Assembly (NCBI RefSeq): GCF_900660485.1
Contig: NZ_LR214951.1
Coordinates: 915,559 to 979,558 of the forward strand
From: Mesomycoplasma neurolyticum
Lineage (GTDB): Bacteria; Bacillota_I; Bacilli_A; Mycoplasmatales; Metamycoplasmataceae
Length of the DNA stretch: 64,000 bases
Direction: 5' to 3'
Every line of letters begins with the position of its first letter. The first letter of the stretch is position 1. The notes beneath the pieces are model-generated. The model had not been told where the DNA came from. It worked only from the letters and a program-made list of their open reading frames with translations, and did no database searches. The position numbers were made by a program, and so were the translations under genes. Positions 10,881 through 22,501 of the stretch are shown here, one piece after another.

Positions 10881-11811
10881 ACCTAAAAATTTTAAAGAAT
10901 TTATTGGTCAAGAAAAAATAGTTAAAACATTAAAAGTTTTAATAAATTCATCAAAAAAAAGAAACAAACCACTAGATCATATATTACTATATGGTCCACC
11001 AGGTCTTGGAAAAACCACTTTAGCTAAAATAATTTCAGCAGAAATAAATAGCAATATTAAATTTATTCAAGGCTCGCTAGTGGAAAAAAAATCAGATATT
11101 TTAACTATATTCAGCTCTATAAAAAAAGGGGATATTATTTTTATTGATGAAATACATTCAATAAATAAAAATATTGAAGAATTATTCTATACTGCAATGG
11201 AAGAATATGTTATAGATGTTCAAATCGGTTTAGAAGGCGAAAGTAAAATTATGAGAATGAAATTACCGACATTTACAATTATAGGAGCCACTACAAAAGT
11301 TGATAAAATCTCACAACCTTTAAAAGATCGTTTTGGCTTTGTTGGTAAATTAAATTTTTATAATAATAATGAAATGGTTCAAATCTTCAAAAACACATTA
11401 ATAATGTTAAAATTAAAAATAAGTTTAGAATGAATTCACTATTTAATTACATTTGTTAATTGCACACCTAGAATTGCGATAAACCTCTTAAAAAGAATAA
11501 GAGATTTTTCTATATATGAAAATGCAACATTGATTGAAAAAGAAATAATTGATAAAACATTAGAAAATATCGGACTTTATAAATACGGTTTAACAAATTT
11601 ACATCTTGAATATTTAAAACTTTTAAATGATGTTTTTAAAAATAAAAGTGTTTCATTGAATGTATTATCAGGTATTTTAAAAGAATCAAAAGAAAATTTA
11701 ATTAATAATATTGAACCCAAATTATTAGAATTAAATTTAATAGAGAAAACTAGCAAAGGAAGAAAAATTACTTATCAGGGTTGTGAATACATAATAAAAA
11801 ATAATTTTTAG
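10858..11811 (+). CDS. ruvB: Holliday junction DNA helicase subunit RuvB
   Basis: A 317-residue AAA+ motor that drives branch migration with RuvA. Walker A GPPGLGKTT is at 46-54 and Walker B IIFIDEIHS at 93-101; GATTK is sensor 1, and a winged-helix C terminus ends GRKITYQGCEYI. The start is taken as GTG 10858, since an in-frame TAA lies at 10849-10851. RuvC is not visible here, as is common in mollicutes. Confidence 0.92.
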
Positions 11812-11850
11812 TTTAAAAAATATTGAAATTTTTTTATTTTTTCTTAAATT

Positions 11851-11874
11851 TATAATATAATTTAAAACTATAAT
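11851..11874 (+). promoter_or_regulatory. Clustered -10 boxes before secDF
   Basis: TATAAT occurs at 11851-11856, 11856-11861 and 11869-11874. The last is seven bases from the ATG at 11881, which would make the mRNA leaderless. The upstream boxes would give a leader of about 12 bases or more. No ribosome binding site is seen. Confidence 0.5.
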
Positions 11875-11880
11875 ATTATT

Positions 11881-14484
11881 ATGATTAAAAGATTTTTAAG
11901 TAAAATTTTTTCACCAAAAAATTGAAAAAGATGATTGATTCTCTTTTTCACTTTTTCTTTTGCTTTTACATCAATATTTTTGGGTTCAAATTACTATGTT
12001 TCAAAAAACATCAACAAATCTATTGAATATGGTGGTGGCGCAGAAGTTTTGATTCAAGTAGTTGATTCAAAAACAAATGATAAAACAAAAATTTCTGATG
12101 AGAAATTAAGCCGTGTTGATAAAGCGATTTTTGAAAGATTAGCTGGTGATGGCGGACTGAATGGTACTCAAGTTTCTATTGAGGGTGAAGGTAGAATAAG
12201 AGTTTCAAGAAGTGGGATTGAAACAAATGATGAAATTAATAATTTTGTTAATGAAATAATTTCAAAGCAAAGAATAATTTTAACTGATATAAATGGAAAC
12301 CCTATTTTTTATAATGGGGTTTTTAGGAATGATATTAAAATTGATTTTAGTAATAAAGATGAAATTGAAAATTTAGATGAATCTTTATATGTTCCACCAT
12401 TTAAACAAGGTTCTGCAAAAGAACAATTAGATCAAAATGGAGGACATCAAATTCAAATTAGTTTAGAAGATAAAAAAGCTAGACTTGAATGAACTAAAGC
12501 AACAAAATTCATTTCAGAACAACCTAATAATGTAATTTTAATTTGACAAAATTACAAAAATTATTTATTAAAAGCTGCGGATGATTTTCCAGAACAATGA
12601 AAAAATTCCGGATTTGATCCTTATGTGTTTGCTCATGTAAATGAAAGTTTAATTAAATCTACAGAAGGAAATAAAAATTTAACACCAACATTAAAAGAGA
12701 GTGAAATCAATGCTAAAAATTATTTAGTATCATCAGCATCTGTTGCCACTTCTTTATCAGGTGAAACATTTGTAATTCAAGGTAAATTTACAAATGCTGA
12801 AGCTAAACAATTAGCATTAAACATTAATTATGGTATAGATGATTATTCATTAAAATTTTTATCTTCTTCATTTGTTCAAAAAGAACTAGGGGAAAATTCT
12901 TTTAATTTAGCTTTAATTGCTGGTGCTATTTCAATTGTTTTAATTGCTATTTTTATGATAATAAATTATGGGTTATTAGGTGTATTAACTACAATTTCAC
13001 TAAGTTTATATATCTTTTTAACTTTATTGTTTTTTACAATAGTTCGTGGTGAATATTCACCATCATCTATTGCTGCTTTAATTATTGGGATAGGAATGTC
13101 TGTTGATGCCAATATTATTTCGTTCGAAAGATTAAAAAAAGAAATTTATAATAAATCAAGCACGATAAAGGCAAATGCACACTCAAATAAATTATCTTTT
13201 AGCACGATTATGGATTCCAATATTACTACATTTTTAGTTGCTATTGTTTTATTTTTCTTTGGAACAAAAGAAATTAAATCTTTTGCTATAACTCTTATAT
13301 TCTCTATTTTCTTCACATTGCTAATGATGCTATTTTTTACAAGGCAAATGACAAACATTTTAGTTAAAACCGGTGTTTTTAACAAAAGATTATGATTATT
13401 AGGTGTTAATAAAAAATATATTAAATATTATTCAGAAGGTTATGTTAGTGTTTGGGAAAGACCGAATTATAATTCTAAGACTAAATACTTTATGTTTGCT
13501 ATTTTAGCCTTTGTTGTAATATCTTTAATTGTTTTTATAATTTTTGGTATAATTAATAAAAAAATATTTGGAGGTTTTGTTTTATCACTTGAATTTAGTG
13601 GGGGTACTAATTTATTGATTGAAACACAAAATCTAGACATAGGCGGATTATCATTTGAAAAAGCTAATAATATAAAAGATTTTTTAGTTAGAGAACAACT
13701 TATTGCTAATGCTAATGATATTTCGATTAATAAAGTTGATTCAATTAATGATTTTTATCAAATTGTGGTGAAAACACAACAAGAAATTACTAATAATTTA
13801 ACTTTAATTAATAATAAATTAAATGATAATTTTGACAATATTAAAACAATAAATTATAGTATTTCTTCTGATGAAGCAAGAAATTTAGTTAAAAATGCAT
13901 TTACCTCTGTTTTAATTGCATTAGCTGTTGTTTCAGTGTATATTTTAATAAGAATGCAATGAACTTTTTCAATCGCTGCTATTTTATCATTAACTTTAAA
14001 TGTTATTATAGTTCTTCTATTTTTCACACTTACAAGACTAACAATTTCACCAATTTTTGTAGCAGGTATTTTATCAATTATAGGATATTCAATTAATGAT
14101 ACAATTGTTGTATTTGATAGAATAAAAGAATTAACATCCAAGTTAGAATACAAAAATTATTATGATAAAACAGAATTAAAACTTATCGTAAATAATGCAA
14201 TAAAAGACACAATAAAAAGATCTATTTTCACTTCTTTAACAACAATTACAATAATAATTGTGCTAATGATATTTAAAGATTCTACAAATATTTTCTTTAA
14301 TATTGCTTTATTAGTTGGAATATCTTTTGGAACTTTTTCATCTTTATTTGTAGCAACAAATATTTGATTATTTGTTGAAATAATAAGAAACAAAAATAAG
14401 AAAAAAAGAATTGATAAAAACTACTGAAATACTCAAAAAATTAACGAACAAACATTTACTGCTATCAATGATTTTAATAAGTAA
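11881..14484 (+). CDS. secDF: Fused protein translocase SecDF
   Basis: An 867-residue fusion of SecD and SecF, RND-type membrane proteins that use the ion gradient to pull exported proteins through SecYEG. The first half has one N-terminal TM helix, a large extracellular domain and an RND block including GIGMSVDANIISFERLKKE. The second half restarts with a TM segment near 540, a short external domain (LEFSGGTNLLIETQN) and GYSINDTIVVFDRIKE. About 12 TM helices. Many mollicutes carry SecD alone or fused. No gene break remains once TGA is read as Trp. Confidence 0.93.
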
Positions 14485-14507
14485 TTTTTTGAATAAAAAA
14501 GGAAATT

Positions 14508-15764
14508 ATGTATTTTAAAGTTAAAGGAACTCGAGATTTATTTGAAAAAGAATCATTAATTTTTGAAAAAATTAGAAAAGTTTTTTTTCAAAAATTAAAT
14601 TCATATAATTCAATTTTTATAGAAACACCAATTTTTGAAAATTATAATTTATTTTACAGAACCTCAGGTGAAGAATCTGATATTGTAAATAAAGAAATGT
14701 ATGTTTTTAAAGATAAGTCAAATCGGCAATTAGCTTTAAGACCAGAAGGAACTGCTCCAGCTGTTAGAGCTATTATTGAAAATAAACTTTATTTTAAAAA
14801 TAAAAAATTTCATTATTTTGGCCCAATGTTTAGATATGAAAGACCACAAAAAGGTAGATTTAGGCAATTTTACCAAGCAGGTGCAGAATTTTTAGGAGAA
14901 AAAAATGTTTACCTAGATTTTGAAATCATAAATTTAGCTTTTTGTTTTTTAAAAGAATTAAAAGTAGATGATTTTACTTTAAAAATTAATTATTTAGGAA
15001 CAAAAGAAGAAAAAAAAGCATACATTAATGCTCTTAAAAAATATTTCCAAAATTATAAAAATGAATTAAGTGAAATTTCATTAAAAAGATTAGAAAAAAA
15101 TCCATTAAGAATATTAGATGATAAAACAGAACAAGAAAAAGATTTTGTTAAAAAAGCTCCTAAAATTATTGATTTTTTAAATCAAGAATCTATAAGTTAT
15201 TTTAATGATTTAAAATTACTTTTAAATAAATTTCAAATCCCTTTTGAAAAAGACTATTCATTAGTTAGAGGACTAGATTATTATGATGAAATAGTTTTTG
15301 AGTTTGTGTCTACTTCTAATGCTTTAGGTGCTAAAAGTACAATAATAGGTGGTGGAAGATATAATAATCTATTTTCAAATTTAAATGGTCCTGATATATC
15401 AGCAATAGGTTTTGCTGTTGGAGTAGATAGAGTTCTTGAAATTATGAAAACAAATTCTGAATTAAATTTTGAAAAAAAAGTAGATTATTTTGTGGCAGTG
15501 GTTAATGAAAATGAATATGATTTTTTATTAAAAGTTGTTAATGAATTAAGAAATTTAAAATACAATGTAGAATTTAATAAAAAAGCTTTAAATTTGAAAA
15601 AACTTTTTGAGAATGCAAGAAATTTAAATTCAGAGTTTATTGTTTTTATCGAAAAAAATCAAACTAATTCAGAGCTAACAATTAAAAATTTAAAAACATT
15701 TGATAAACATATAATAACATTTAATGAATTAAAAAAAATTAAAGGTAAAAATGAAAACAATTAA
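14508..15764 (+). CDS. hisS: Histidyl-tRNA synthetase
   Basis: A 418-residue class II synthetase for tRNA-His. It begins with KGTRDLF; motif 2 includes ALRPEGTAPAVRA and FRYERPQKGRFRQFYQ. The HisRS-specific LVRGLDYYDEIVFEF and GGGRYNNL are present, with motif 3 as AIGFAVGVDRVLEIM. The C-terminal anticodon domain is short. A ribosome site AAGGAAA precedes the ATG. The last 14 bases overlap aspS, so the two synthetases are probably co-translated, an arrangement common in Firmicutes. Confidence 0.96.
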   Translation: MYFKVKGTRDLFEKESLIFEKIRKVFFQKLNSYNSIFIETPIFENYNLFYRTSGEESDIVNKEMYVFKDKSNRQLALRPEGTAPAVRAIIENKLYFKNKKFHYFGPMFRYERPQKGRFRQFYQAGAEFLGEKNVYLDFEIINLAFCFLKELKVDDFTLKINYLGTKEEKKAYINALKKYFQNYKNELSEISLKRLEKNPLRILDDKTEQEKDFVKKAPKIIDFLNQESISYFNDLKLLLNKFQIPFEKDYSLVRGLDYYDEIVFEFVSTSNALGAKSTIIGGGRYNNLFSNLNGPDISAIGFAVGVDRVLEIMKTNSELNFEKKVDYFVAVVNENEYDFLLKVVNELRNLKYNVEFNKKALNLKKLFENARNLNSEFIVFIEKNQTNSELTIKNLKTFDKHIITFNELKKIKGKNENN

Positions 15765-17466
15765 TAATAATCAATTAAGAATAAAAAATGTAAATGAAAA
15801 TGTTACTTTATATGGCTGAGTGCACAATATAAGAAAATTTAAAAAAATGTTTTTTTTAGATTTAAGAGATAGGTGAGGTATTACTCAAGTAGTTTATGAT
15901 CCTGAACAAATTAACATTACTTTAACAAAAGAATCTATAATTAAAGTTGAAGGTATTGTTTTAGAAAGAAAAAGCTATAACAACAATATTGCAACAGGTC
16001 AAATTGAAGTTTCTGCTTCAAATATTCAATTATTATCTAAATCAAAGGAATTACCTTTTGAAATTAATGATGATATTAATGTTTCAGAAGAGTTAAGATT
16101 AAAATATAGATTTTTAGACTTAAAAAGAGATAAGTTAAAAAATAATATTATTTTTAAACACCGTGTATTTAAACATTTGAGAGATTTTTTAGATGAAAAT
16201 GATTTTATAGATATTGAAACACCTATTTTATCTAAATCTACACCTGAAGGTGCAAGAGATTTTTTGGTTCCTACAAGAAAAGAAGGTCAATTTTTTGCTC
16301 TTCCTCAATCACCACAGTTATTTAAACAAATATTAATGGTATCTGGTTTTGAAAAATATTACCAATTTGCAAAAGTTTTTAGAGACGAAGATTTAAGAAA
16401 AGATCGTCAATTTGAATTTTATCAACTAGATATGGAAATGTCATTTGTTGATGAGAAAGATATACAAGAATTTGTTGAAAAAATGATGTTTTATCTTTTT
16501 GAAAAATTGAATATTAAAATCAAAGTACCATTTTTAAAAATTAATTATGATGATGCTATTGAAAATTATGGTTCAGATAAACCCGATTTAAGATTTGAAA
16601 ATAAATTAATAAAAGCAGATGAACTTTTTGATAAAAATGAATTTTTATTTAGCAACACAACAACAAAAACAATTTTTTTAGAAAATTATGAAATTAATAA
16701 AAAACAATTTAAACATTTAGATGAAATTACAAGAAAAAATAAAGGTAATAGACTTTTATATTTAACAATTAAAAATCAAGAAATAACTTTTGCCTCTTTT
16801 AAAATTCAAAATTTTGAAAAAATTCAAAATTTTATTACTAAAAATAAATTTAAAAATGGTACTCTGTTTTTAGTTAATGACACTTATGAAAACACATGTC
16901 AGTCATTAGGGGCTTTAAGAAATGAATTAGGAACTATGTTTGATTTGATAGGTGAAAATAAAAATACATATAAATTTGCTTGAATAGTGAATTGGCCAAT
17001 GTTTGAATATGATGAAGAAGCTAAGCGTTATAGCGCAGCACACCACCCTTTTACAATGTTTCAAGAAGAATCTTTAAAGTTTTATAAAGAAAAACCACAT
17101 TTAGCAAGAGCGAAAGCATATGATTTAGTTTTAAATGGCTTTGAAATAGCTGGGGGCTCAATTAGAATTAATGATTCTGAAATACAAAAATCAATGTTTG
17201 AAATAATTTCTATGACTGAAAAAACAATGCAATCCCAGTTTGGTTTCTTTTTAAAGGCTTTAGAATATGGTGTTCCACCTCATGGTGGGATAGCTTTTGG
17301 TCTTGATAGATTAATTATGATTTTAACAAATTCAGAATCTATAAGAGATGTAATTCCTTTTCCTGTGAATTCAAAAGGAATTAATTTAATGATTGATTCC
17401 CCTTCAGCCATTACAAAAGAACAACTGGAAGAATATTTTTTAAAAATTAAAGAAAATAAACACTAA
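15751..17466 (+). CDS. aspS: Aspartyl-tRNA synthetase
   Basis: A 571-residue bacterial-type AspRS. An N-terminal OB anticodon domain has [20 protein letters not shown]. The class II core includes [40 protein letters not shown], and the C-terminal [14 protein letters not shown] (motif 3). The bacterial GAD insertion lies between. The start is ATG 15751, which restores the full OB domain. NWPMF uses TGG, whereas most Trp are TGA. A terminator follows. Confidence 0.96.
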
Positions 17467-17480
17467 TAAATAATTATAAA

Positions 17481-17514
17481 AAAATACTAGGAAATTCATT
17501 TTTCCTATTTTTTT
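17481..17514 (+). terminator. Terminator after aspS
   Basis: AGGAAA (17489-17494) pairs with TTTCCT (17501-17506), 6 bp with a 6-base loop and flanking A and T runs; T7 follows after one A. Confidence 0.65.
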
Positions 17515-17573
17515 ATTTTTTTAAACTTTTTTAGTGTAAAAAAACTATTTATAACTGATGAAAAGGAGGGGTG

Positions 17574-17909
17574 ATGAAGGATTTATCTTCAATTTCCTAT
17601 ATAGAAAAAAGAAATTTTGTTGCAGGTCTTTATAACATGCACAAAAAAATAAAATTTAGCCAAAATTTAGAATTAAATTTAGGAGAAAAAATTGGAAAAA
17701 ATATTCCAGAATCTTTGATTCAAGATATGAAACAAGAATCAACATTTGAAAAAATTATGAAGCTTTTAGAACCTGAATATGTTTTTTTAATTCAAAAAGA
17801 ATTTGTTGAAAATGATAGAAAATGATTTAAAGATCGTTGATCTAAAACTACTTATTACAAATCAATGAATAAAGCACTAGATAGATTTTTATTTTATTTG
17901 TATGGTTAA
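17574..17909 (+). CDS. MG284/MPN403-like small conserved mollicute protein
   Basis: A 111-residue, charged, probably cytosolic protein without a domain I can name. It has no TM segment and ends with a basic tail (NDRKWFKDRWSKTTYYKSMN, then KALDRFLFYLYG). A strong GGAGG at 17565-17569 favours ATG 17574 over the GTG at 17571. Position before two further hypotheticals and acpP matches the M. genitalium MG284-MG287 order from memory. The assignment rests mainly on that synteny. Confidence 0.65.
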
Positions 17910-19074
17910 TGTTCCTATTGTTGAAAAACAAAATATTGAAAGTAATGTAATAACAAAAAATATTTCGTTTTTTAAAGAAGTAATTTTAACAAGTGAAAAA
18001 AATAATCATAAAATTTTTATAGAAATTAAAAGATACATAAAAGATGATGCTTTTTCTGTTAAAGTAACACATTTTTCAAAATATCCAAAATTTATAAAAA
18101 TTAACTTATTTGTAAATGATCAAATTATTGACTTGCAAACTACACAAAAATTAAAATATGATGATTTTGCAATTTTTTATTTTCCATTCACAAATATAAA
18201 ACAAAAATTTTCAGAAATAAAAACAATAAAAGTAATTTCATATAGTGTGATTTTAAATGGCGAAAATGAAGAAGAAAAAAACGAACCTTTAATAACAATG
18301 AATTTGACAAAAAATGAAAATTTAAACAAAACAAATGAATTTTCTATAAATAAAGAAATAAATTTTAAAACATTGAAGGTTATAAGGATGCAAAGCATTG
18401 TTGATGAATTAGAATACTATAATAATGATTATGATAAAGAATTTTACAATAATGTTTTTTTATTTCCTCGTTCATTAAAGCAAGGAATTCACAATGAAGT
18501 GTTGTTTGATGTAGCTGTTACAAATGATATTTTTCAAAATGAAATATTTGAAAGAGATTTTTTGCTAGATGGTTTAGAATTGCAAAATTTACCAATAGAA
18601 AACGATGAAATTTTAAAATTAAGTTTTAGTAAAAATAGCGATTTAGAACCAAAATGAATTTTGGGTAAAAAAATAATAGGACAAATTAAAATTATTGATC
18701 AAACATATTTTGATATTGAAAAACAAAAAACAGTTAAAGGTATTAATTCTTATTCAAAACCTGGATTTTTAATACCACATAATTTTGAAGGTCTTATTAC
18801 TTTAAAAAGCAAATTATTTATTAATCATGAACATAATATAGTTTTTGTTAATTTTAGCCAAAAAATTCACAAACCTTTTTTACATAAAAATAATGGAATA
18901 GTAAAACTTTTATTATCTTCTTACAGAGAAAAAGAAATAAATGAATTAGACCATTTTTTAATTAAAAATAATAATTTTAAATATGTTTTTGATGAAAACA
19001 TTGATATTAATGGTTTAAAAAATCTTTACATTAAAAAAGAAGATGAAGAAGATGAAATTACTGAAAAAAATTAA
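17902..19074 (+). CDS. Conserved mollicute hypothetical protein (MG285 position)
   Basis: A 390-residue protein that I do not recognise. No signal peptide or TM helix is visible, and the composition is rich in Lys, Asn, Phe and Ile. It begins with ATG 17902, overlapping the previous stop by eight bases. A middle segment (about 155-200) holds LEYYNNDYDKEFYNNVFLF; the tail is acidic (KKEDEEDEITEKN). Both ends overlap neighbours, so it is translated as part of the block leading to acpP. The MG285 link is by position only. Confidence 0.6.
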
Positions 19075-19522
19075 ATTTAAATTATTTGATAAAAAAAAAT
19101 TAATATTTTTTTCTTTATCGATATTGGTTATTTCGAGCATTACATTTATTACTATTTATTTCGTTTATAACAATAAAAATGGTGAACATCAAAAACAAAA
19201 TAATAATTTAATTAACAATAAAACATTAGATGATGAAAATAGTTCCATGTATTCAGAAAAAGATATTTTTCCTGAAGTAAATCCAAGAGATTATTATGAA
19301 TTAATTAATGTAGAAAAAGGGGTTGCTATTATTGATGAAAATTTTGTTAGTTTTTTTGTTAAGGATATAATTAAAAGACTTGGAGTATCATTTGGTGACA
19401 TAAAATTTTATTATAAATTTTTAAATAAACAAAATGTTAAAATTGAATTTGTATGAATTTTTGATGATGAAAAAGTGTATAAAAATTATTATTTTAAAAT
19501 AGAAAATGGTATAATTACCTAA
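19043..19522 (+). CDS. Single-TM hypothetical protein (MG286 position)
   Basis: A protein of up to 159 residues with a basic start, one TM helix at about 19-41 (IFFSLSILVISSITFITIYF) and a polar extracellular or extracytoplasmic remainder. In-frame ATGs at 19043 and 19052 are both possible; neither has a clear ribosome site, since the start lies inside the previous gene. Lies three bases before acpP. The function is unknown. Its place in the block suggests a membrane partner of the upstream protein, which is inference. Confidence 0.6.
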
Positions 19523-19525
19523 ATT

Positions 19526-19747
19526 ATGAAAAAAATGGTTTTTAGTAAAATTAAAAAATTAACAAATAAAAAATTTGATGAAAATTCATTAATCTCTTCG
19601 TTAGGGGTTGATTCATTAGATTTAATTGAATTAGTAACAGAAATAGAGTCTGAACTTAAAATAGAAATATCAGATGAAGAACTTATCCAAATTAAAACTG
19701 TTTTAGATGTAATAAATTTATTAGAAATTAAAAGAAAAAATAATTAA
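19526..19747 (+). CDS. acpP: Acyl carrier protein homologue
   Basis: A 73-residue four-helix acyl carrier protein. The phosphopantetheine Ser sits in LGVDSLDLIELVTEIE (about 27-42), with the acidic helix II typical of partner binding. A complete fatty-acid synthase is normally missing in mollicutes, so the role is probably acyl transfer for phospholipid or lipoprotein acylation (inference). The stop overlaps the dinB start as TAATG. Confidence 0.9.
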   Translation: MKKMVFSKIKKLTNKKFDENSLISSLGVDSLDLIELVTEIESELKIEISDEELIQIKTVLDVINLLEIKRKNN

Positions 19748-20931
19748 TGTCTTTAAAAAGCAAAGTTATAGCGCATATAGATATTGATTCCTTTTTTGTT
19801 TCAGCTGAAAGAAAATCAAATCCATATTTAATAGACAAACCAATAGCAATTGCATCTAAAAGAAAAAATGCTATTTCCATTTCATTATCTTATGAAATAA
19901 AAAAATTTAATATTTCTACTGTGCAACCAATTTCTCAATTACAAAAAAAAATACCTAATTTAGTTATTGTGAACCCTAATATGAATTTATATTTAGATGA
20001 ATCAGAAAGTTTTTTTAATTTTATTAAAGAAAACTTTAGTGACAAAATTGAAAAATTTTCTATTGATGAGTGCTTTTTGGATGTTACAGATTTTTATAAA
20101 AAATTTAATAATAAAGAAAAAATGGGTTTTTATATTAGAGATGAAATAAAAAAGAATTTGAATCTTCCAGTAACTGTAGGAATTTCATTTAATAAATATC
20201 TTGCTAAGATGGCAACCAATTTAGCAAAACCTTTCGGTGTGAAAGTATTAGAAAAAAAAGATATCAAAAAAGAAATTTATCCTTTAGAATTGCAAGCACT
20301 TCCAGGATTAGGCAGACAATATAGCAAAAAAATATTTAAAAATCAAAATTTAAAAATTAGTGATTTTATAAACTATTGCAAAGAGAATAAAAATATTAAT
20401 AAAAATTTATTTCATATTTTTCAAAATCTAACATCTATTGGTGATGATAAAATTTTAGTTGAAAAAAAAACAACTAAATTAGTAAGTCGCCAATTTACTT
20501 TAGAAAATAATGATAATTATGATGCAAAACACATTTTAGAAATAATAAAAATTTTAGCTTTGGATATCTCTAATAAAATGAAAAGAAATCTTTTATCATC
20601 TAATTTGATATTTTTAAATTTTTTAACATTTGAACATGAAAAAAAAGAAAAAAAATTAAAACTTTCTTCATATATAGATGATTTTGAAATTTTTTACAAA
20701 CATTTAGTTAAAATTTTTAATGCACTTTGAGATTATCAAAATATAAAAAGAATAACTGTTGGTTTTTTAAATCCAGTTTTCAGAAATAATCAAAAAGAAA
20801 TTTTTACTAAACCAAATTTACAAGATAATAAAGTTGAAAGTCTAATTGAGAAAGTTAATAACCAAATGAAGTTAAATATTTTGCTCACATTAAGACAATT
20901 AAAAGAAAATAAAAACAAAAATAAGTTGTAA
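19747..20931 (+). CDS. dinB: Y-family DNA polymerase (DinB/ImpB/MucB type)
   Basis: A 394-residue translesion polymerase. The catalytic palm motifs HIDIDSFFVSAE (Asp12/Asp14 region) and FSIDECFLDVTD (Asp107, Glu108) are intact. LPVTVGISFNKYLAKMATNLAKP is the family fingers/palm segment, followed by a helix-hairpin-helix in LQALPGLG and a little-finger domain. Translationally coupled to acpP. In M. genitalium the homologue is MG360. A strong convergent hairpin follows. Confidence 0.9.
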
Positions 20932-20973
20932 TTCTTTAATATCATTTTTTATAAATTTTATCTCAATACAAAA

Positions 20974-21015
20974 ATCAAAAAATCACAAAGATCATACTTT
21001 TTGTGATTTTTTGAT
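20974..21015. terminator. Strong bidirectional terminator
   Basis: A perfect 16-bp stem (20974-20989 with 21000-21015) around a 10-base loop; the stem itself contains A and T runs, so it works as a terminator from either side. It separates dinB (+) from the PQ-loop gene (-). Confidence 0.85.
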
Positions 21016-21028
21016 GTTTATATATTTT

Positions 21029-21673
21029 TTATCTCTTTATTTTTTTGGACAAAATAATTACCATTTGTATCAAATATAAAATCATAGCAATTATTTGAAC
21101 AATTAGAATATAAATAATTGAAGGGCTGTAATTTCCTACTAATATTCAGAATATTTCTCAAGATAAATTGATAAGAAACCCAAAAATTAACATTAATAGT
21201 GATATACCTTCAACTTTTCATTTCATTATTCCTTTAATAGTTTGTGGTAAAAATGCAAATGATGTACCTGATACTGCAATTATTGATAATGTTAAATTCA
21301 ATCATTGAGGTGCGTTTATTTTTTTTGCAAATGCAACAAAATCAAAAGAAATAACAATTATTGATAATAGCACCGATCCAATAACAAAATTAATAAATTT
21401 ATTTCTCACTTTTTGATTTTTTAATATTAAAATTATAGTTACTTGCAAAATTAAAAAAGAAATAATATTAGCTATTAAAACACTTAATTTTTTTTCAGGG
21501 AAAAGAGCACCAAACAAACTTCACATCATTATTGCTACATATAAAATATAAAAACTTAATAAATTAATTTTTGATAATTTATATTTTCAAACTTTGTAAA
21601 GTTGTGGCAAACCGAAAATGATTGTTAAAATTGCAGCAATTCAGCCAATGATTACTTCTACCAAACTTTCCAT
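21029..21673 (-). CDS. PQ-loop (MtN3/SWEET-like) membrane protein
   Basis: A 214-residue protein, almost wholly hydrophobic, with about six or seven TM helices. Two PQ-loop motifs are visible, one per half: FGLPQLYKVWKYK near the N terminus and AFLPQTIKGIMKWK in the second half. That two-repeat plan is typical of PQ-loop transporters of sugars, amino acids or vitamins; the substrate cannot be told. GGAG lies nine bases before the ATG, and a minus-strand TATAAT is present further upstream. It stands alone between a terminator and divergent pyrH. Confidence 0.75.
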
Positions 21674-21699
21674 ATACAAAACTCCTTTTTTTGTTAAGT

Positions 21700-21705
21700 A
21701 TTATA
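21700..21705 (-). promoter_or_regulatory. -10 box for the PQ-loop gene
   Basis: ATTATA on plus reads TATAAT on minus, preceded on that strand by TATG. It is about 27 bases before the start codon. Confidence 0.5.
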
Positions 21706-21741
21706 CATATTTTTTTGTTTAATAAAAAAATATTTTTAATA

Positions 21742-21750
21742 TGTTAAAAT
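21742..21750 (+). promoter_or_regulatory. Extended -10 promoter for pyrH-frr-cdsA
   Basis: TGTTAAAAT (TGn plus TAAAAT) lies 34 bases before the pyrH ATG at 21785. Confidence 0.5.
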
Positions 21751-21784
21751 TTAGAAATAAAAAATATATAGAAAGTTCAAACTT

Positions 21785-22501
21785 ATGAAATATAAAAAAA
21801 TATTATTAAAATTATCTGGCGAAAGCTTAGCAAATAAAAAAGAAAGTTTAGCTATTGATTACAATTTAGTGAAAAATATAGCAAAACAACTAAAAAAAAT
21901 TTTAGAACTCAAAATTAAAATTGCAATTGTTGTAGGCGGAGGTAATTTCTGAAGAGGTGTTTCTGCTGAAAAAAATGGTATTAAAAGAAATAGAGCAGAT
22001 TACATAGGAATGCTTGCAACTATTATGAATGGTTTAGCATTACAATCTGGTTTTCAGCAAGAAGGTCTAAATGCAAGAGTTCTTTCTTCTATAAATATTG
22101 ATAAAAGAATATCTGAATATTATATAAATGAAAAAAGTGTCAAATATTTAGATAACAATGATATTTTGATATTTGTTGGAGGAACGGGTAGACCTTTTTT
22201 CACAACAGATACAGCTTCAACATTATATGCATCAGAAATTAAAGCAGATGTTATTTTAGCTGGAAAAAATGGAGTAGATGGAGTATATGACAAAGATCCA
22301 AATATATTTCCAGATGCTAAAAGGTATGATAAAATTTCTTATGATGAAGTTATTCAAAAAAATTTAAAAGTTATGGATTCAACTTCTATGTCAATGGCAA
22401 GAGACAATAACATCGACATCATAGTTTTTGATATTAAAGAAAAAGATTCTATTTTTAGAGTTTTAGAAGGCAAAATAACATACACAAAGGTGACAAAATA
22501 A
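21785..22501 (+). CDS. pyrH: UMP kinase
   Basis: A 238-residue bacterial hexameric UMP kinase of the amino-acid kinase fold; it makes UDP from UMP with ATP. Motifs are LLKLSGESL at the N terminus, VVGGGNFWRG (the TGA-coded Trp replaces no catalytic residue), FVGGTGRPFFTTDTAS and DGVYDKDPN. pyrH-frr-cdsA is the usual order in many bacteria and each pair here overlaps by one base (TAATG). Confidence 0.96.

Noticed and set aside
17571..17573. GTG as the start of the MG284-like gene
   Set aside because: It follows GGAGG with only one base between; ATG 17574 has workable spacing.
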